Shown here: piece after piece, positions 1 through 6,934 of the stretch
How positions within the stretch are numbered: position 1 is the stretch's first letter
Layout of the letters: each line of letters begins with the position of its first letter
Origin: Salaquimonas sp.
GTDB taxonomy: Bacteria; Pseudomonadota; Alphaproteobacteria; Rhizobiales; Rhizobiaceae
Assembly: GCA_024639745.1 (NCBI GenBank)
Contig: JAHEHW010000012.1
Span: 1-12,696, forward strand
Direction of reading: 5' to 3'
Length of the DNA stretch: 12,696 bases
Notes under the pieces: model-generated
Seen by the model: only the letters and a program-made list of their open reading frames with translations
The model's database searches: none
What the model was told of the DNA's origin: nothing
Program-made: the position numbers and the translations under genes

Positions 1-192
1 GCGGACGAGAATACCCGCGCGACCTATACGGCCCTGTCGAACACCATGATCGGGGCGCTGCTGGTGGTAGGCGGCGTTTTCGGGTTTATTGCACAGGCAA
101 CTTCCTCGGCTTTCGTCCTTTTGTTGTTCGCGGCAATGTCGGCTGCTGCAGCGGTTCTAGCGCTTAAACTTGACGATGTTCAGGCGGGCTGA
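1..192 (+). CDS. C-terminal fragment of a membrane transporter, probably MFS family
   Basis: The frame is open from the first base of the window to a TGA at 190-192 and encodes 63 residues; the start lies upstream of the window. The fragment shows a short polar stretch (ENTRATYTALSNT), then two hydrophobic segments at about residues 16-33 and 38-57, then a short charged tail. This suits the last two transmembrane helices and cytoplasmic end of a 12-helix transporter. The loop with TALSNTMIG resembles the end of rhizobial major facilitator proteins, but this is recognition from memory over a short stretch. The substrate cannot be inferred. The gene converges on the minus-strand permease, with only 10 bases between the two stop codons and no clear shared terminator. 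Confidence 0.55.
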   Translation, partial: ADENTRATYTALSNTMIGALLVVGGVFGFIAQATSSAFVLLLFAAMSAAAAVLALKLDDVQAG

Positions 193-202
193 GCCGGGCC
201 CT

Positions 203-1147
203 TTATAAGACAGCCTGAAGCACCGCCATCCAGGCGGCGATTGTAAAAATGGAAAGCAGGGTCGAGAGGATGATCACTGTCGCAGACAAACTGACGGCGC
301 GGTCATACATCGCCGCGAAAATATATACGTTCATACCCGGTGGCATCGCCGCGAGAATGACTGCTGCCCTCACATATTCTTTCGAAAGATCGAAAATTCC
401 ATAGGCGATTCCGAAAGCAATCATAGGATGGAGAAGAAGCGCAAGTGCGGAGACCATGAGCGCTTCGCTCGCTTCGGCGCTTACCTTGTAACGGGTAAGG
501 GCTGCGCCAATTCCGACAAGGGCAGCGGGGATTGCTGCCGTTGCCAACATGTGCACCGGCGCCATGATCACTTCGGGCAGTTTCAGGCCGGAAAGGTTGA
601 TGACAACGCCAGCGATAACGCCGATCATCAACGGGTTGGAGAGGATGGATTTCGAGGCAATTCGGATGGTTTCGCCCATACTTCTGCCGTCGGCGCGCGC
701 AATTTCCATGGAAAGCATGCCGATTGCGTACATTAGTCCGGCGTGAAGCGAGATGATCCCGAAGACCGGCGTCAGCGCGTCGTGGCCATAGGCGCGTTCG
801 ACGATCGGGATGCCAAGAAGGACGGTATTGGAAAAGAGCGCGCAGAACCCCACCGCGACAGCCTCTCCGGGGCGCCGTTTCCAGACCTTTCTGGCGAGAA
901 GAATTGCAAGACCGAAGCTTGCAAAGGCACCTAGATAGAACGCGCCAAGCGCCGGGATGTTGAATGCCTGGCCGAAGTCGACCCCCACCATCGCCCTGAA
1001 TAATAGAAAGGGAACCGCAAGTTTCACGGCGAACGCATTGAGATGATCGGCAATACCGCTGGACAAATATCCGGTTCGGGCCGATAGCCAGCCGGCTGCC
1101 ATCAACGCAAAGACGGGCAGAATGGTCAGCAGGTTTTCGAGTAACAT
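203..1147 (-). CDS. AEC family (auxin efflux carrier-like) transporter
   Basis: This encodes a 314-residue inner-membrane permease of the AEC family, which also includes malonate carriers (MdcF) and plant PIN proteins. About ten hydrophobic segments can be counted, roughly at residues 5-22, 38-56, 66-86, 96-117, 128-149, 170-187, 200-217, 229-253, 261-283 and 288-312, in the family's two halves of five. Family-like stretches include the N-terminal AGWLSARTGYL, the SNTVLLGIPI segment in helix 4 and PAALVGIGAAL in the second half. The length is normal. The start used (MLLENLL) places the first helix at the N-terminus; upstream there is only a weak purine-rich stretch (AAGAG). Members export small organic anions, but the substrate cannot be told here. 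It is divergent from the acetyltransferase gene and may share its upstream region with it. Confidence 0.87.
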   Translation of the reverse strand: MLLENLLTILPVFALMAAGWLSARTGYLSSGIADHLNAFAVKLAVPFLLFRAMVGVDFGQAFNIPALGAFYLGAFASFGLAILLARKVWKRRPGEAVAVGFCALFSNTVLLGIPIVERAYGHDALTPVFGIISLHAGLMYAIGMLSMEIARADGRSMGETIRIASKSILSNPLMIGVIAGVVINLSGLKLPEVIMAPVHMLATAAIPAALVGIGAALTRYKVSAEASEALMVSALALLLHPMIAFGIAYGIFDLSKEYVRAAVILAAMPPGMNVYIFAAMYDRAVSLSATVIILSTLLSIFTIAAWMAVLQAVL

Positions 1148-1332
1148 GGCAATGGGCTCTTGGCCGTTTGGTCCAGTTTTACGATGTCCGTGGCGCTGTG
1201 AACGAAGGGCGTCGTCAAATGGCTATGCCTGAAGCGTTAGACAATGAAAAGCGCACTTATGTCCAAAGACCAATTGACGTTGTGCGTGTCGGGCGATACC
1301 CCCATGCAGAAAATCAAAATGAAAGTGGACAG

Positions 1333-1791
1333 ATGACCGCCGAACCACAGATTGATATCGGCCCCATTCATCTCCGGGATGCCCTGAAACTGGCGCCATT
1401 GATCGCAGCTTACGGGCAGGCATTGAAACGTGGCGCGCCAAGACGACCAGACCAGTATTATGCGGAACAATTGCTTCAGGATCGGACCGGCGAATTTCTG
1501 GGAGCCACCGTTAACGGCGAACTTGTCGGCTTCGTCATGTTTTACGATCTTCCCGAGCCGGTATCCGGCAAACGAGCTGGGCAATGCGATCATATTTATG
1601 TCCATCACGAGCACCTCGGAAAGGGAATAGCCAAGGCGATGGTCGATGTCCTCGCGGACCAGGCAGATCGACGCGGTTGGTCGAAACTGATCCTCAATGC
1701 GCCGCGAAGTCCCGATACCGGGCGTAAGGTCTTCGAAAAAGTTGCCGCGCCGGCCGATTGGCAATCCTTCATCCTGCGTTTCGAACATTAG
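1333..1791 (+). CDS. GNAT family N-acetyltransferase
   Basis: This encodes a 152-residue single-domain acetyltransferase predicted to move an acetyl group from acetyl-CoA to an amine on an unknown substrate. The GNAT acetyl-CoA motif is visible at about residues 88-103: a beta strand IYVHHEH followed by the pyrophosphate-binding loop LGKGIAKAM. A preceding strand with GELVGFVMFY (residues 62-71) and a late segment (GWSKLILNAP) complete the fold. The frame stays open upstream to 1168, with other ATG codons such as 1219, but that part has no domain-like sequence, so the ATG at 1333, just before the predicted fold, is preferred. This leaves 185 bases between this gene and the divergent permease. 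A weak promoter-like pair (TTGACG at 1274, TACCCC at 1297) lies there. The gene precedes the sdh operon by 124 bases and is probably transcribed separately. Confidence 0.82.
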   Translation: MTAEPQIDIGPIHLRDALKLAPLIAAYGQALKRGAPRRPDQYYAEQLLQDRTGEFLGATVNGELVGFVMFYDLPEPVSGKRAGQCDHIYVHHEHLGKGIAKAMVDVLADQADRRGWSKLILNAPRSPDTGRKVFEKVAAPADWQSFILRFEH

Positions 1792-1841
1792 CGGGAAGGC
1801 CTGATTGAATTAGAACAACCTGAATAAAACCATTTGTCGCT

Positions 1842-1870
1842 TTGACCTAACGGGCTATGCGCCTTAGAAA
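1842..1870 (+). promoter_or_regulatory. Candidate sigma-70 promoter of the sdh operon
   Basis: The 124 bases between the acetyltransferase stop and sdhC contain TTGACC at 1842-1847 and TAGAAA at 1865-1870, separated by 17 bases. The first matches five of six bases of the -35 consensus; the second matches four of six of the -10. Transcription would start near 1877, giving a leader of about 40 bases with a GGAAAG ribosome site at 1898-1903. The call rests on motif resemblance only. Confidence 0.4.
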
Positions 1871-1915
1871 GCGATGATATAGTCACAAATTCAAACTGGA
1901 AAGATCAAGCCGTCC

Positions 1916-2314
1916 ATGAGTGAGGCAAGCACGGGAAGCAAAAGACCGCTTTCACCACATTTGACGATCTACAAACCTATCCCAACAATGGTCATGTCGA
2001 TCATGCACCGGATCACCGGTGTTGCGCTTTATTTCGGTATGTTCCTGCTCACCTGGTGGTTTTTTTCTGCGGCGGCAGGCGAAGACTACTTCAATTGGGT
2101 GAACGGGATATTCGGCTCCATCATTGGCCAATTGATCCTGTTCGGTTTCAGTTGGGCGCTGGTCCATCACATGTTAGGCGGCATCAAGCATTTGGTGCAG
2201 GACAGCGGCCGGGCGATGGAAAAGGCGTTCACTACCCAAATGGCGAAAGCACATGTCGTCGTGTCCGCCGGATTGACGGTTCTTGTCTGGATCGTTGCTT
2301 ATCTTGCAGGTTAA
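1916..2314 (+). CDS. sdhC: Succinate dehydrogenase cytochrome b556 subunit
   Basis: SdhC is the larger membrane anchor of complex II; with SdhD it binds heme b and the ubiquinone site in the inner membrane. The 132-residue protein has the family's N-terminal signature RPLSPHLTIYKP (10-21) and SIMHRITGVAL (28-38). Ser28 and Arg32 there align with the quinone-site residues Ser27 and Arg31 of the E. coli protein. Three hydrophobic helices follow, at about 26-52, 64-92 and 108-131. In HHMLGGIKHL, His85 aligns with the axial heme ligand His84 of E. coli. The start at 1916 has GGAAAG 12 bases upstream and gives the usual length. It is the first gene of sdhCDAB, 9 bases before sdhD. Confidence 0.97.
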   Translation: MSEASTGSKRPLSPHLTIYKPIPTMVMSIMHRITGVALYFGMFLLTWWFFSAAAGEDYFNWVNGIFGSIIGQLILFGFSWALVHHMLGGIKHLVQDSGRAMEKAFTTQMAKAHVVVSAGLTVLVWIVAYLAG

Positions 2315-2323
2315 GGAATTCTC

Positions 2324-2704
2324 ATGAGCATGCGCACACCACTTGGACGTGTCCGGGGCCTCGGCTCGGCAAAAGACGGTACCGAGCACTTCTGGATGCA
2401 AAGGGTTACCGCGGTTGCAAATATACCGCTGGTCCTGATTGGCCTGTGGCTGATCATCTCGCTCGTCGGGGACGACTATCAGATGGTCGTCACCAAACTC
2501 TCCTCTCCCGGATGGACGGTATTCCTGGTCCTGTTCGCTTTTTCGGTTCTTTACCATATGCGATTGGGACTACAGGTGGTGATTGAGGATTACATCCACA
2601 CGGAATGGACGAAGATCTTGCTGTTGCTGCTCAATACGTTTTTCGTCTTTTTTACCGGCGCGATGTTTGTCTTCGCGGCCTTCAAGCTCGCCTTCGGCGG
2701 TTGA
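2324..2704 (+). CDS. sdhD: Succinate dehydrogenase hydrophobic membrane anchor subunit
   Basis: SdhD is the second membrane anchor of complex II. The 126-residue protein has the alphaproteobacterial N-terminal pattern RTPLGRVRGLGSAKDGTEHF and then helices at about 32-49, 63-87 and 96-122. In YHMRLGLQVVIEDY, His78 corresponds to the E. coli heme ligand His71, and Asp89-Tyr90 lie eleven and twelve residues later, the same spacing as the E. coli quinone-site pair Asp82-Tyr83. Both heme ligands of the complex are therefore present. The ribosome site AAGGA (2313-2317) overlaps the sdhC stop codon, which suggests coupled translation. A second ATG two codons downstream (2330) is a possible alternative start. 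Confidence 0.96.
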   Translation: MSMRTPLGRVRGLGSAKDGTEHFWMQRVTAVANIPLVLIGLWLIISLVGDDYQMVVTKLSSPGWTVFLVLFAFSVLYHMRLGLQVVIEDYIHTEWTKILLLLLNTFFVFFTGAMFVFAAFKLAFGG

Positions 2705-2728
2705 ACCTAGCGGATTACAGAAAAAATC

Positions 2729-4555
2729 ATGGCTGATAACGGCAAATCACAAACATATGAAATTGTGGATCACTTTCATGACGTCGTCGTCGTAGGCGCC
2801 GGCGGTTCCGGTCTTCGCGCGACACTGGGTATGGCAGAACAGGGTCTGAAGACCGCATGTGTGACGAAAGTGTTTCCGACCCGATCTCATACGGTGGCTG
2901 CACAGGGCGGCATCGCCGCTTCGCTCTCGAACATGGGGCCCGACCACTGGCAGTGGCATATGTATGACACGGTCAAGGGATCGGATTGGCTGGGTGACAC
3001 GGACGCTATGGAATATCTTGCGCGTGAAGCGCCAGCGGCCGTTTACGAACTTGAGCATTACGGTGTCCCGTTCTCAAGGACGGAAGAGGGCAAGATCTAC
3101 CAGCGGCCTTTCGGTGGACATACAACCGAGTTTGGCGAAGGTCCGCCCGTGCAACGGACCTGTGCTGCGGCAGACCGTACCGGCCACGCGATTCTCCATA
3201 CGCTTTATGGTCAATCGCTGCGCAATAACGCTGAATTCTATATTGAATATTTTGCTATCGACCTGATGATGTCGAAGGATGGGGCGTGCACCGGTGTAAT
3301 CGCCTGGAACCTGGATGACGGATCGCTGCACCGTTTCAATGCGAAAATGGTCGTTTTGGCAACCGGCGGTTATGGCCGTGCCTATTTCTCTGCGACATCT
3401 GCCCATACGTGTACCGGTGACGGTAACGGGATGGTGGCGCGCGCCGGTCTTCCGGTTCAGGACATGGAGTTCGTCCAATTCCATCCTACCGGTATTTATG
3501 GCGCGGGCTGCCTCATTACGGAGGGCGCTCGGGGCGAGGGCGGTTACCTGACGAATTCCGAAGGCGAGCGTTTCATGGAGCGTTATGCGCCGACCTACAA
3601 GGATCTGGCTTCCCGCGATGTGGTTTCCCGCTGCATGACGATGGAAATCCGCGAAGGCCGGGGTGTCGGCGAGAAGAAGGATCATATCCATCTCAATCTC
3701 AACCATATTGATCCGGATACGCTGGCAGAGCGCCTGCCTGGAATTTCGGAATCGGCCAAGATTTTCGCCGGCGTGGATCTGACGCGTGATCCAATTCCGG
3801 TGATTCCCACGGTTCACTACAATATGGGTGGTATTCCAACCAATTATTGGGGCGAAGTTTTGAATCCGACCAAGAGCAATCCGGACCGTGTCGTGCCGGG
3901 ATTGATGGCAGTCGGTGAGGCCGGGTGTGCATCGGTGCACGGCGCGAACCGTCTGGGTTCAAATTCGCTGATCGACCTCGTGGTCTTTGGTCGCGCCGCT
4001 GCGATCCGTGCAGGAAAGACGATTGACCGAACCTCGTCCATTCCAAGCCCGCACACAGCGTCAACCGAGAAAATTCTTGATCGTTTCGATGCGTTGCGGC
4101 ATGCGGACGGCGGCATACCGACCGCCAAGCTTCGCTCCGATATGCAGGATATCATGCAAGAGGATGCTGCTGTCTTCCGGACCGAAGAGACACTCAAATC
4201 CGGCTGCAAGCGGATGTCCGAAGCGTGGAAGGGTCTTTCTGACCTGAAAGTAAGCGACCGCTCGATGATTTGGAATTCCGATCTCGTCGAGACGCTCGAA
4301 CTGGAAAACCTGATGGTGAGTGCCATCACCACGGTCTACAGCGCGGAGGCTCGCAAGGAGAGCCGCGGAGCGCATGCCCGAGAGGATTACAAGGACAGGG
4401 ATGACCAAAACTGGCGTCATCACACGCTTGCCAGTGTCGATCAGAAGGGCAAGGTGAAATTGACATACCGTCCGGTCCATATCGATCCGCTGACCTCTGA
4501 AAAGGAAGGCGGCATCGATCTTAAGAAAATCGCTCCGAAAGCGAGGGTTTACTGA
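2729..4555 (+). CDS. sdhA: Succinate dehydrogenase flavoprotein subunit
   Basis: SdhA oxidises succinate to fumarate on a covalently bound FAD and passes electrons to SdhB; it sits on the cytoplasmic face of complex II. The 608-residue length is normal. The N-terminal FAD-binding fold has [13 protein letters not shown] (19-31), and [10 protein letters not shown] carries the FAD-linked histidine, His54. Active-site residues are all present by alignment with E. coli: His252 in HPTGIYGAG, Arg296 (proton-shuttling arginine) in ASRDVVSR, His363 in HYNMGGIPT and Arg408 in [10 protein letters not shown]. The C-terminal helical domain follows from about residue 450. The Shine-Dalgarno sequence is weak (an AGCGGA about 14 bases upstream), so translation may depend on coupling to sdhD, which ends 24 bases earlier. 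Two bases separate its stop from the sdhB start. Confidence 0.99.
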   Translation: MADNGKSQTYEIVDHFHDVVVVGAGGSGLRATLGMAEQGLKTACVTKVFPTRSHTVAAQGGIAASLSNMGPDHWQWHMYDTVKGSDWLGDTDAMEYLAREAPAAVYELEHYGVPFSRTEEGKIYQRPFGGHTTEFGEGPPVQRTCAAADRTGHAILHTLYGQSLRNNAEFYIEYFAIDLMMSKDGACTGVIAWNLDDGSLHRFNAKMVVLATGGYGRAYFSATSAHTCTGDGNGMVARAGLPVQDMEFVQFHPTGIYGAGCLITEGARGEGGYLTNSEGERFMERYAPTYKDLASRDVVSRCMTMEIREGRGVGEKKDHIHLNLNHIDPDTLAERLPGISESAKIFAGVDLTRDPIPVIPTVHYNMGGIPTNYWGEVLNPTKSNPDRVVPGLMAVGEAGCASVHGANRLGSNSLIDLVVFGRAAAIRAGKTIDRTSSIPSPHTASTEKILDRFDALRHADGGIPTAKLRSDMQDIMQEDAAVFRTEETLKSGCKRMSEAWKGLSDLKVSDRSMIWNSDLVETLELENLMVSAITTVYSAEARKESRGAHAREDYKDRDDQNWRHHTLASVDQKGKVKLTYRPVHIDPLTSEKEGGIDLKKIAPKARVY

Positions 4556-4557
4556 AA

Positions 4558-5337
4558 ATGGTTGAACTTACCCTTCCCCGTAATTCTCAGATAAAATCGG
4601 GAAAGACCTGGCCGAAACCCGAAGGCGCGACCAATCTGCGCGAATATCGGATTTATCGCTGGTCGCCGGATGACGACGAAAATCCCCGCGTCGATACCTA
4701 TTATGTCGACATGGACAGATGCGGCCCGATGGTTCTCGACGGCCTTATCTGGATCAAGAACAATATCGATCCCACCCTCACCTTCCGTCGTTCCTGTCGC
4801 GAGGGTATTTGTGGCTCATGCGCGATGAATATCGACGGCACGAACACGCTTGCATGCACCAAGGGGGCCGATGAAATCGAGGGCGAAGTAAAAATCTATC
4901 CGCTTCCGCACATGGCGGTAGTGAAGGATCTCGTACCGGACATGACGCATTTTTATGCGCAGCACCGTTCCATTGAGCCCTGGCTACAGACGACGACCAA
5001 TGAACCTGAAAAGGAATGGCGCCAGAGCCACGAGGATCGCGAGAAGCTCGACGGCCTGTACGAGTGCATTCTCTGCGCCTGTTGCTCGACCTCCTGCCCG
5101 TCCTATTGGTGGAATGGCGATCGGTATCTCGGTCCCGCGGCTTTGCTCCAGGCTTATCGCTGGCTGATTGACTCGCGTGACGAAGCCACGGGAAAGCGCC
5201 TCGATAATCTTGAGGACCCTTTCCGGCTGTATCGGTGTCATACGATCATGAATTGTACTCAATCTTGCCCAAAAGGCCTGAATCCGGCCAAGGCGATCGC
5301 CGAGATCAAAAAAATGATGGTTGAGCGGCGGGTCTGA
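4558..5337 (+). CDS. sdhB: Succinate dehydrogenase iron-sulfur subunit
   Basis: SdhB carries electrons from the flavin of SdhA to the quinone site through three iron-sulfur clusters. The 259-residue protein has all expected cysteines. For the [2Fe-2S] cluster these are Cys80, Cys85, Cys88 and Cys100, in CREGICGSC and the following LAC. For the [4Fe-4S] and [3Fe-4S] clusters they are Cys170, Cys173, Cys176 and Cys180 ([12 protein letters not shown]) with Cys227, Cys233 and Cys237 ([12 protein letters not shown]). The ribosome site GAGGG (4543-4547) lies inside the end of sdhA, two codons before its stop, so the two subunits are probably made by coupled translation. It is the last gene of the operon; its stop codon lies within a predicted hairpin. 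Confidence 0.98.
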   Translation: MVELTLPRNSQIKSGKTWPKPEGATNLREYRIYRWSPDDDENPRVDTYYVDMDRCGPMVLDGLIWIKNNIDPTLTFRRSCREGICGSCAMNIDGTNTLACTKGADEIEGEVKIYPLPHMAVVKDLVPDMTHFYAQHRSIEPWLQTTTNEPEKEWRQSHEDREKLDGLYECILCACCSTSCPSYWWNGDRYLGPAALLQAYRWLIDSRDEATGKRLDNLEDPFRLYRCHTIMNCTQSCPKGLNPAKAIAEIKKMMVERRV

Positions 5338-5354
5338 GCCCGCCTGATTGTTTG
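5327..5354 (+). terminator. Candidate intrinsic terminator of the sdh operon
   Basis: GGCGGG (5327-5332) and CCCGCC (5339-5344) can form a 6-pair all-GC stem with the loop TCTGAG, followed by the moderately T-rich TGATTGTTTG. The sdhB stop codon is in the loop. The T-tract is imperfect, so termination may be partial. A second hairpin, GACCGG (5363-5368) with CCGGTC (5377-5382), lies just downstream without a T-tract. Confidence 0.4.
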
Positions 5355-5362
5355 CTCGTCGA

Positions 5363-5382
5363 GACCGGTTTTCCAGCCGGTC
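5363..5382. repeat. Inverted repeat downstream of sdhB
   Basis: Six-base arms GACCGG and CCGGTC are separated by the 8-base TTTTCCAG. There is no T-run after the right arm, so it does not look like a stand-alone terminator. It may help stabilise the 3' end of the sdh transcript or act in the msrA leader. The rest of 5383-5500 shows no confident signal. Confidence 0.35.
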
Positions 5383-5511
5383 GTTGGCTTATGAGCGACC
5401 CGGTGAGATCCGCGATCGGGCTCAAAGCCGAACTCACGTGAATGTGTCGACAGTTCATTTCACTTTATCTTTGGCTTCGGGCAGTAATTCCCAAACTTTT
5501 GGAGGTTTTTC

Positions 5512-6123
5512 ATGCAAAAGCTGCTTTTTACCGCTGCCATCGCCGGAATGTTTTTTAATCCCGGCTCTGCCAATGCGGAAACGAAGACCGCGATATTTGC
5601 CGGCGGCTGTTTCTGGTGCGTCGAATCTGATTTTGAAAAGGTGAAGGGGGTCGAAGAGGTTATTTCGGGCTATGCCGGCGGAACGTCGGATAATCCGACT
5701 TACAAGAATCATTCGGCTGGGGGACATCTCGAGGTTGCGGAAATCATCTATGATCCGGCTGTAGTAAGCTACTCGGATTTGCTCGAAACCTATTGGCGCA
5801 CCATTGATCCGACCGATGATGGCGGACAATTCTGTGATCGTGGACATTCTTACACAACTGCGGTTTTTGCCCTTGATGATGAGCAGGCGCGTCTTGCCGA
5901 AGCTAGTAAGAAAGCAGCTCAGGAGGCCCTGGGGCGGACCATCGTTACCCCGATCCGCGGTTCCGCGACGTTCTATGAAGCGGAAGGTTACCATCAAGAC
6001 TACTATAAACGGAATACGGTCCGTTATAAGTACTATCGTTGGGCATGCGGGCGCGACGCTCGTGTTGAAGAGCTCTGGGGTGACGAGGCTTATAAGGGTG
6101 TCACCGGCCATAAAGGCAGTTGA
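5512..6123 (+). CDS. msrA: Periplasmic peptide-methionine (S)-S-oxide reductase
   Basis: MsrA reduces the S form of methionine sulfoxide in proteins. The 203-residue product opens with a Sec-type signal peptide: Lys3, a hydrophobic core to about residue 15, and a likely cleavage site ANA-ET after residue 22. The mature enzyme should therefore act in the periplasm. The catalytic motif GGCFWCVESDF carries the nucleophile Cys33 and a second cysteine, Cys36. Other family blocks are GYAGGTSDNPTY, GGHLEVAEIIYDP, DPTDDGGQFCDRG and the C-terminal YRWACGRD, which adds Cys179 as a possible resolving cysteine. Cys108 is a fourth cysteine in the mature chain. The start is firm: GGAGG at 5501-5505 lies 6 bases upstream. 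It stands 174 bases after sdhB and is probably transcribed alone. The electron donor is not encoded here. Confidence 0.95.
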   Translation: MQKLLFTAAIAGMFFNPGSANAETKTAIFAGGCFWCVESDFEKVKGVEEVISGYAGGTSDNPTYKNHSAGGHLEVAEIIYDPAVVSYSDLLETYWRTIDPTDDGGQFCDRGHSYTTAVFALDDEQARLAEASKKAAQEALGRTIVTPIRGSATFYEAEGYHQDYYKRNTVRYKYYRWACGRDARVEELWGDEAYKGVTGHKGS

Positions 6124-6155
6124 GCAGCGCTCACTGTTAAACCGGTCTTTTCCTT
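6117..6155 (+). terminator. Candidate terminator after msrA
   Basis: CAG-T-TGAGC (6117-6125) pairs with GCTCACTG (6129-6136) around a 3-base AGC loop, giving eight pairs with one bulged T. The T-rich stretch TCTTTTCCTTTGATTTCC begins about ten bases later. The gap before the T-rich stretch makes this a weak candidate. The stem includes the msrA stop codon. Confidence 0.3.
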
Positions 6156-6179
6156 TGATTTCCTCTAGGTAAGTCTTGG

Positions 6180-6206
6180 AGCGTATTTACGCTTCGTTTA
6201 CCGTAA
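6180..6206. repeat. Inverted repeats upstream of the Omp19-like gene
   Basis: In the 187-base spacer before the lipoprotein gene, AGCGTA (6180-6185) and TACGCT (6188-6193) form six-base arms around TT. TTAC (6198-6201) and GTAA (6203-6206) form a second short inverted repeat around one C. The sites are operator-like in size, but no regulator can be named and they may be chance. No clear promoter was recognised in this spacer. Confidence 0.3.
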
Positions 6207-6310
6207 GCGATCAAGTTCAGGAGCGTTCGCCATATTTTCGGCCACATAAATATTTACGGGGCCTGACAAAGTGGGGTGAGTTTCGGGTCTCTTCTTGAAG
6301 GAAGGCTCGC

Positions 6311-6883
6311 ATGCTCAGAAACGGGGCTATTATGCGGTATCAAATCGGATCTATCATCATCATTGGGTGTCTGGCCCTTGCAGGTTGCAACCGTTCTTTA
6401 GGGTCGATTGCGCCTGGCCAACCGGAACGACTGCCATCCGCGCCGGTGGAGCCAGTTCAATCAGGTGAGTTGCCTCCGCCTTCCGATGGTCTTTCAGATC
6501 CTTCGGCGGATCCGATTATGTCGAATGACGGACAGATGACAGCGCCAATTGCTACCGGCAGCCAAACCCAGCAACAATTGGAAATTCTGGCATCAGGCGA
6601 GCCGGTTACCCGCGAAAGTGTTTCTGGCGCCTGGGTAGTGGCGAGCGACAACCCCGAATGCCGGATCATCCTTGCATTCACCAAATGGTCAGGTGGTTAC
6701 CGCGCTGCCACCAAGCGTTGCACTTCGACGGATGTTGCCAGCGTCAGCGCTTGGGATGTTCAGGGTCAGCAGGTCGTGCTCATGGATGGAAGCGGAGCGA
6801 CCGTTGCCCGGCTTTACCAATCGGGTTCTGAGCGTTATGACGGAACCACCAGCAGTGGTGAGGCGATCAGCTTCTCACGCTGA
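6311..6883 (+). CDS. Omp19-like outer-membrane lipoprotein with AprI/Inh-type inhibitor domain
   Basis: This encodes a 190-residue lipoprotein. A hydrophobic signal (residues 12-22) ends in a lipobox LAGC, with Cys26 as the lipidated residue. Asn at +2 does not suggest retention in the inner membrane, so the outer membrane is likely. A Pro/Ser/Gln-rich linker covers about 27-95. The C-terminal 90 residues (SGAWVVASDNPECRI to AISFSR) match, from memory, Brucella Omp19 and the metalloprotease-inhibitor fold AprI/Inh. Shared features are a cysteine pair (Cys117, Cys137), a GGYRA segment, SAWDVQGQQVVLMD and an ending that resembles QAVTLSR. Brucella Omp19 inhibits proteases; the same role here is inferred. 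The start at 6311 has AAGGAAGG just upstream (6298-6305); an internal ATG at 6332 is less well placed. Its position directly before zapE and mdh agrees with the layout I recall from Brucella. Confidence 0.85.
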   Translation: MLRNGAIMRYQIGSIIIIGCLALAGCNRSLGSIAPGQPERLPSAPVEPVQSGELPPPSDGLSDPSADPIMSNDGQMTAPIATGSQTQQQLEILASGEPVTRESVSGAWVVASDNPECRIILAFTKWSGGYRAATKRCTSTDVASVSAWDVQGQQVVLMDGSGATVARLYQSGSERYDGTTSSGEAISFSR

Positions 6884-6934
6884 TTGTAAATCCGGTCTTC
6901 GTTCTCCGGAGACGAAACCCAAGGCCCGCCTGCC

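Noticed and set aside
1168..1332. A 55-codon N-terminal extension of the acetyltransferase
   Set aside because: The extension has no domain character and would leave only 20 bases to the divergent permease gene. The start at 1333, just before the fold, is preferred, although 1219 cannot be fully excluded.
1237..1788. A 183-codon minus-strand frame over the acetyltransferase gene
   Set aside because: The plus-strand frame carries the GNAT acetyl-CoA motif; the minus-strand product has no family features.
3074..3940. A 288-codon open frame on the minus strand inside sdhA
   Set aside because: It lies wholly antisense to a gene with all catalytic residues in place, and its product is rich in His and Arg with no recognisable domain. 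It is a product of codon bias.
5348..5644. A 98-codon plus-strand frame between sdhB and msrA
   Set aside because: Its second half overlaps msrA in another frame and its product looks like low-complexity basic sequence. The msrA start is well supported by GGAGG.
5455..6111. A 218-codon open frame on the minus strand across msrA
   Set aside because: It is antisense to a complete msrA with a strong ribosome site and known motifs; the minus-strand product resembles nothing.
6898..6916. TTCGT/ACGAA inverted repeat between the lipoprotein gene and zapE as a terminator
   Set aside because: The stem is five pairs with a 9-base loop and no T-run follows, so termination is unlikely.
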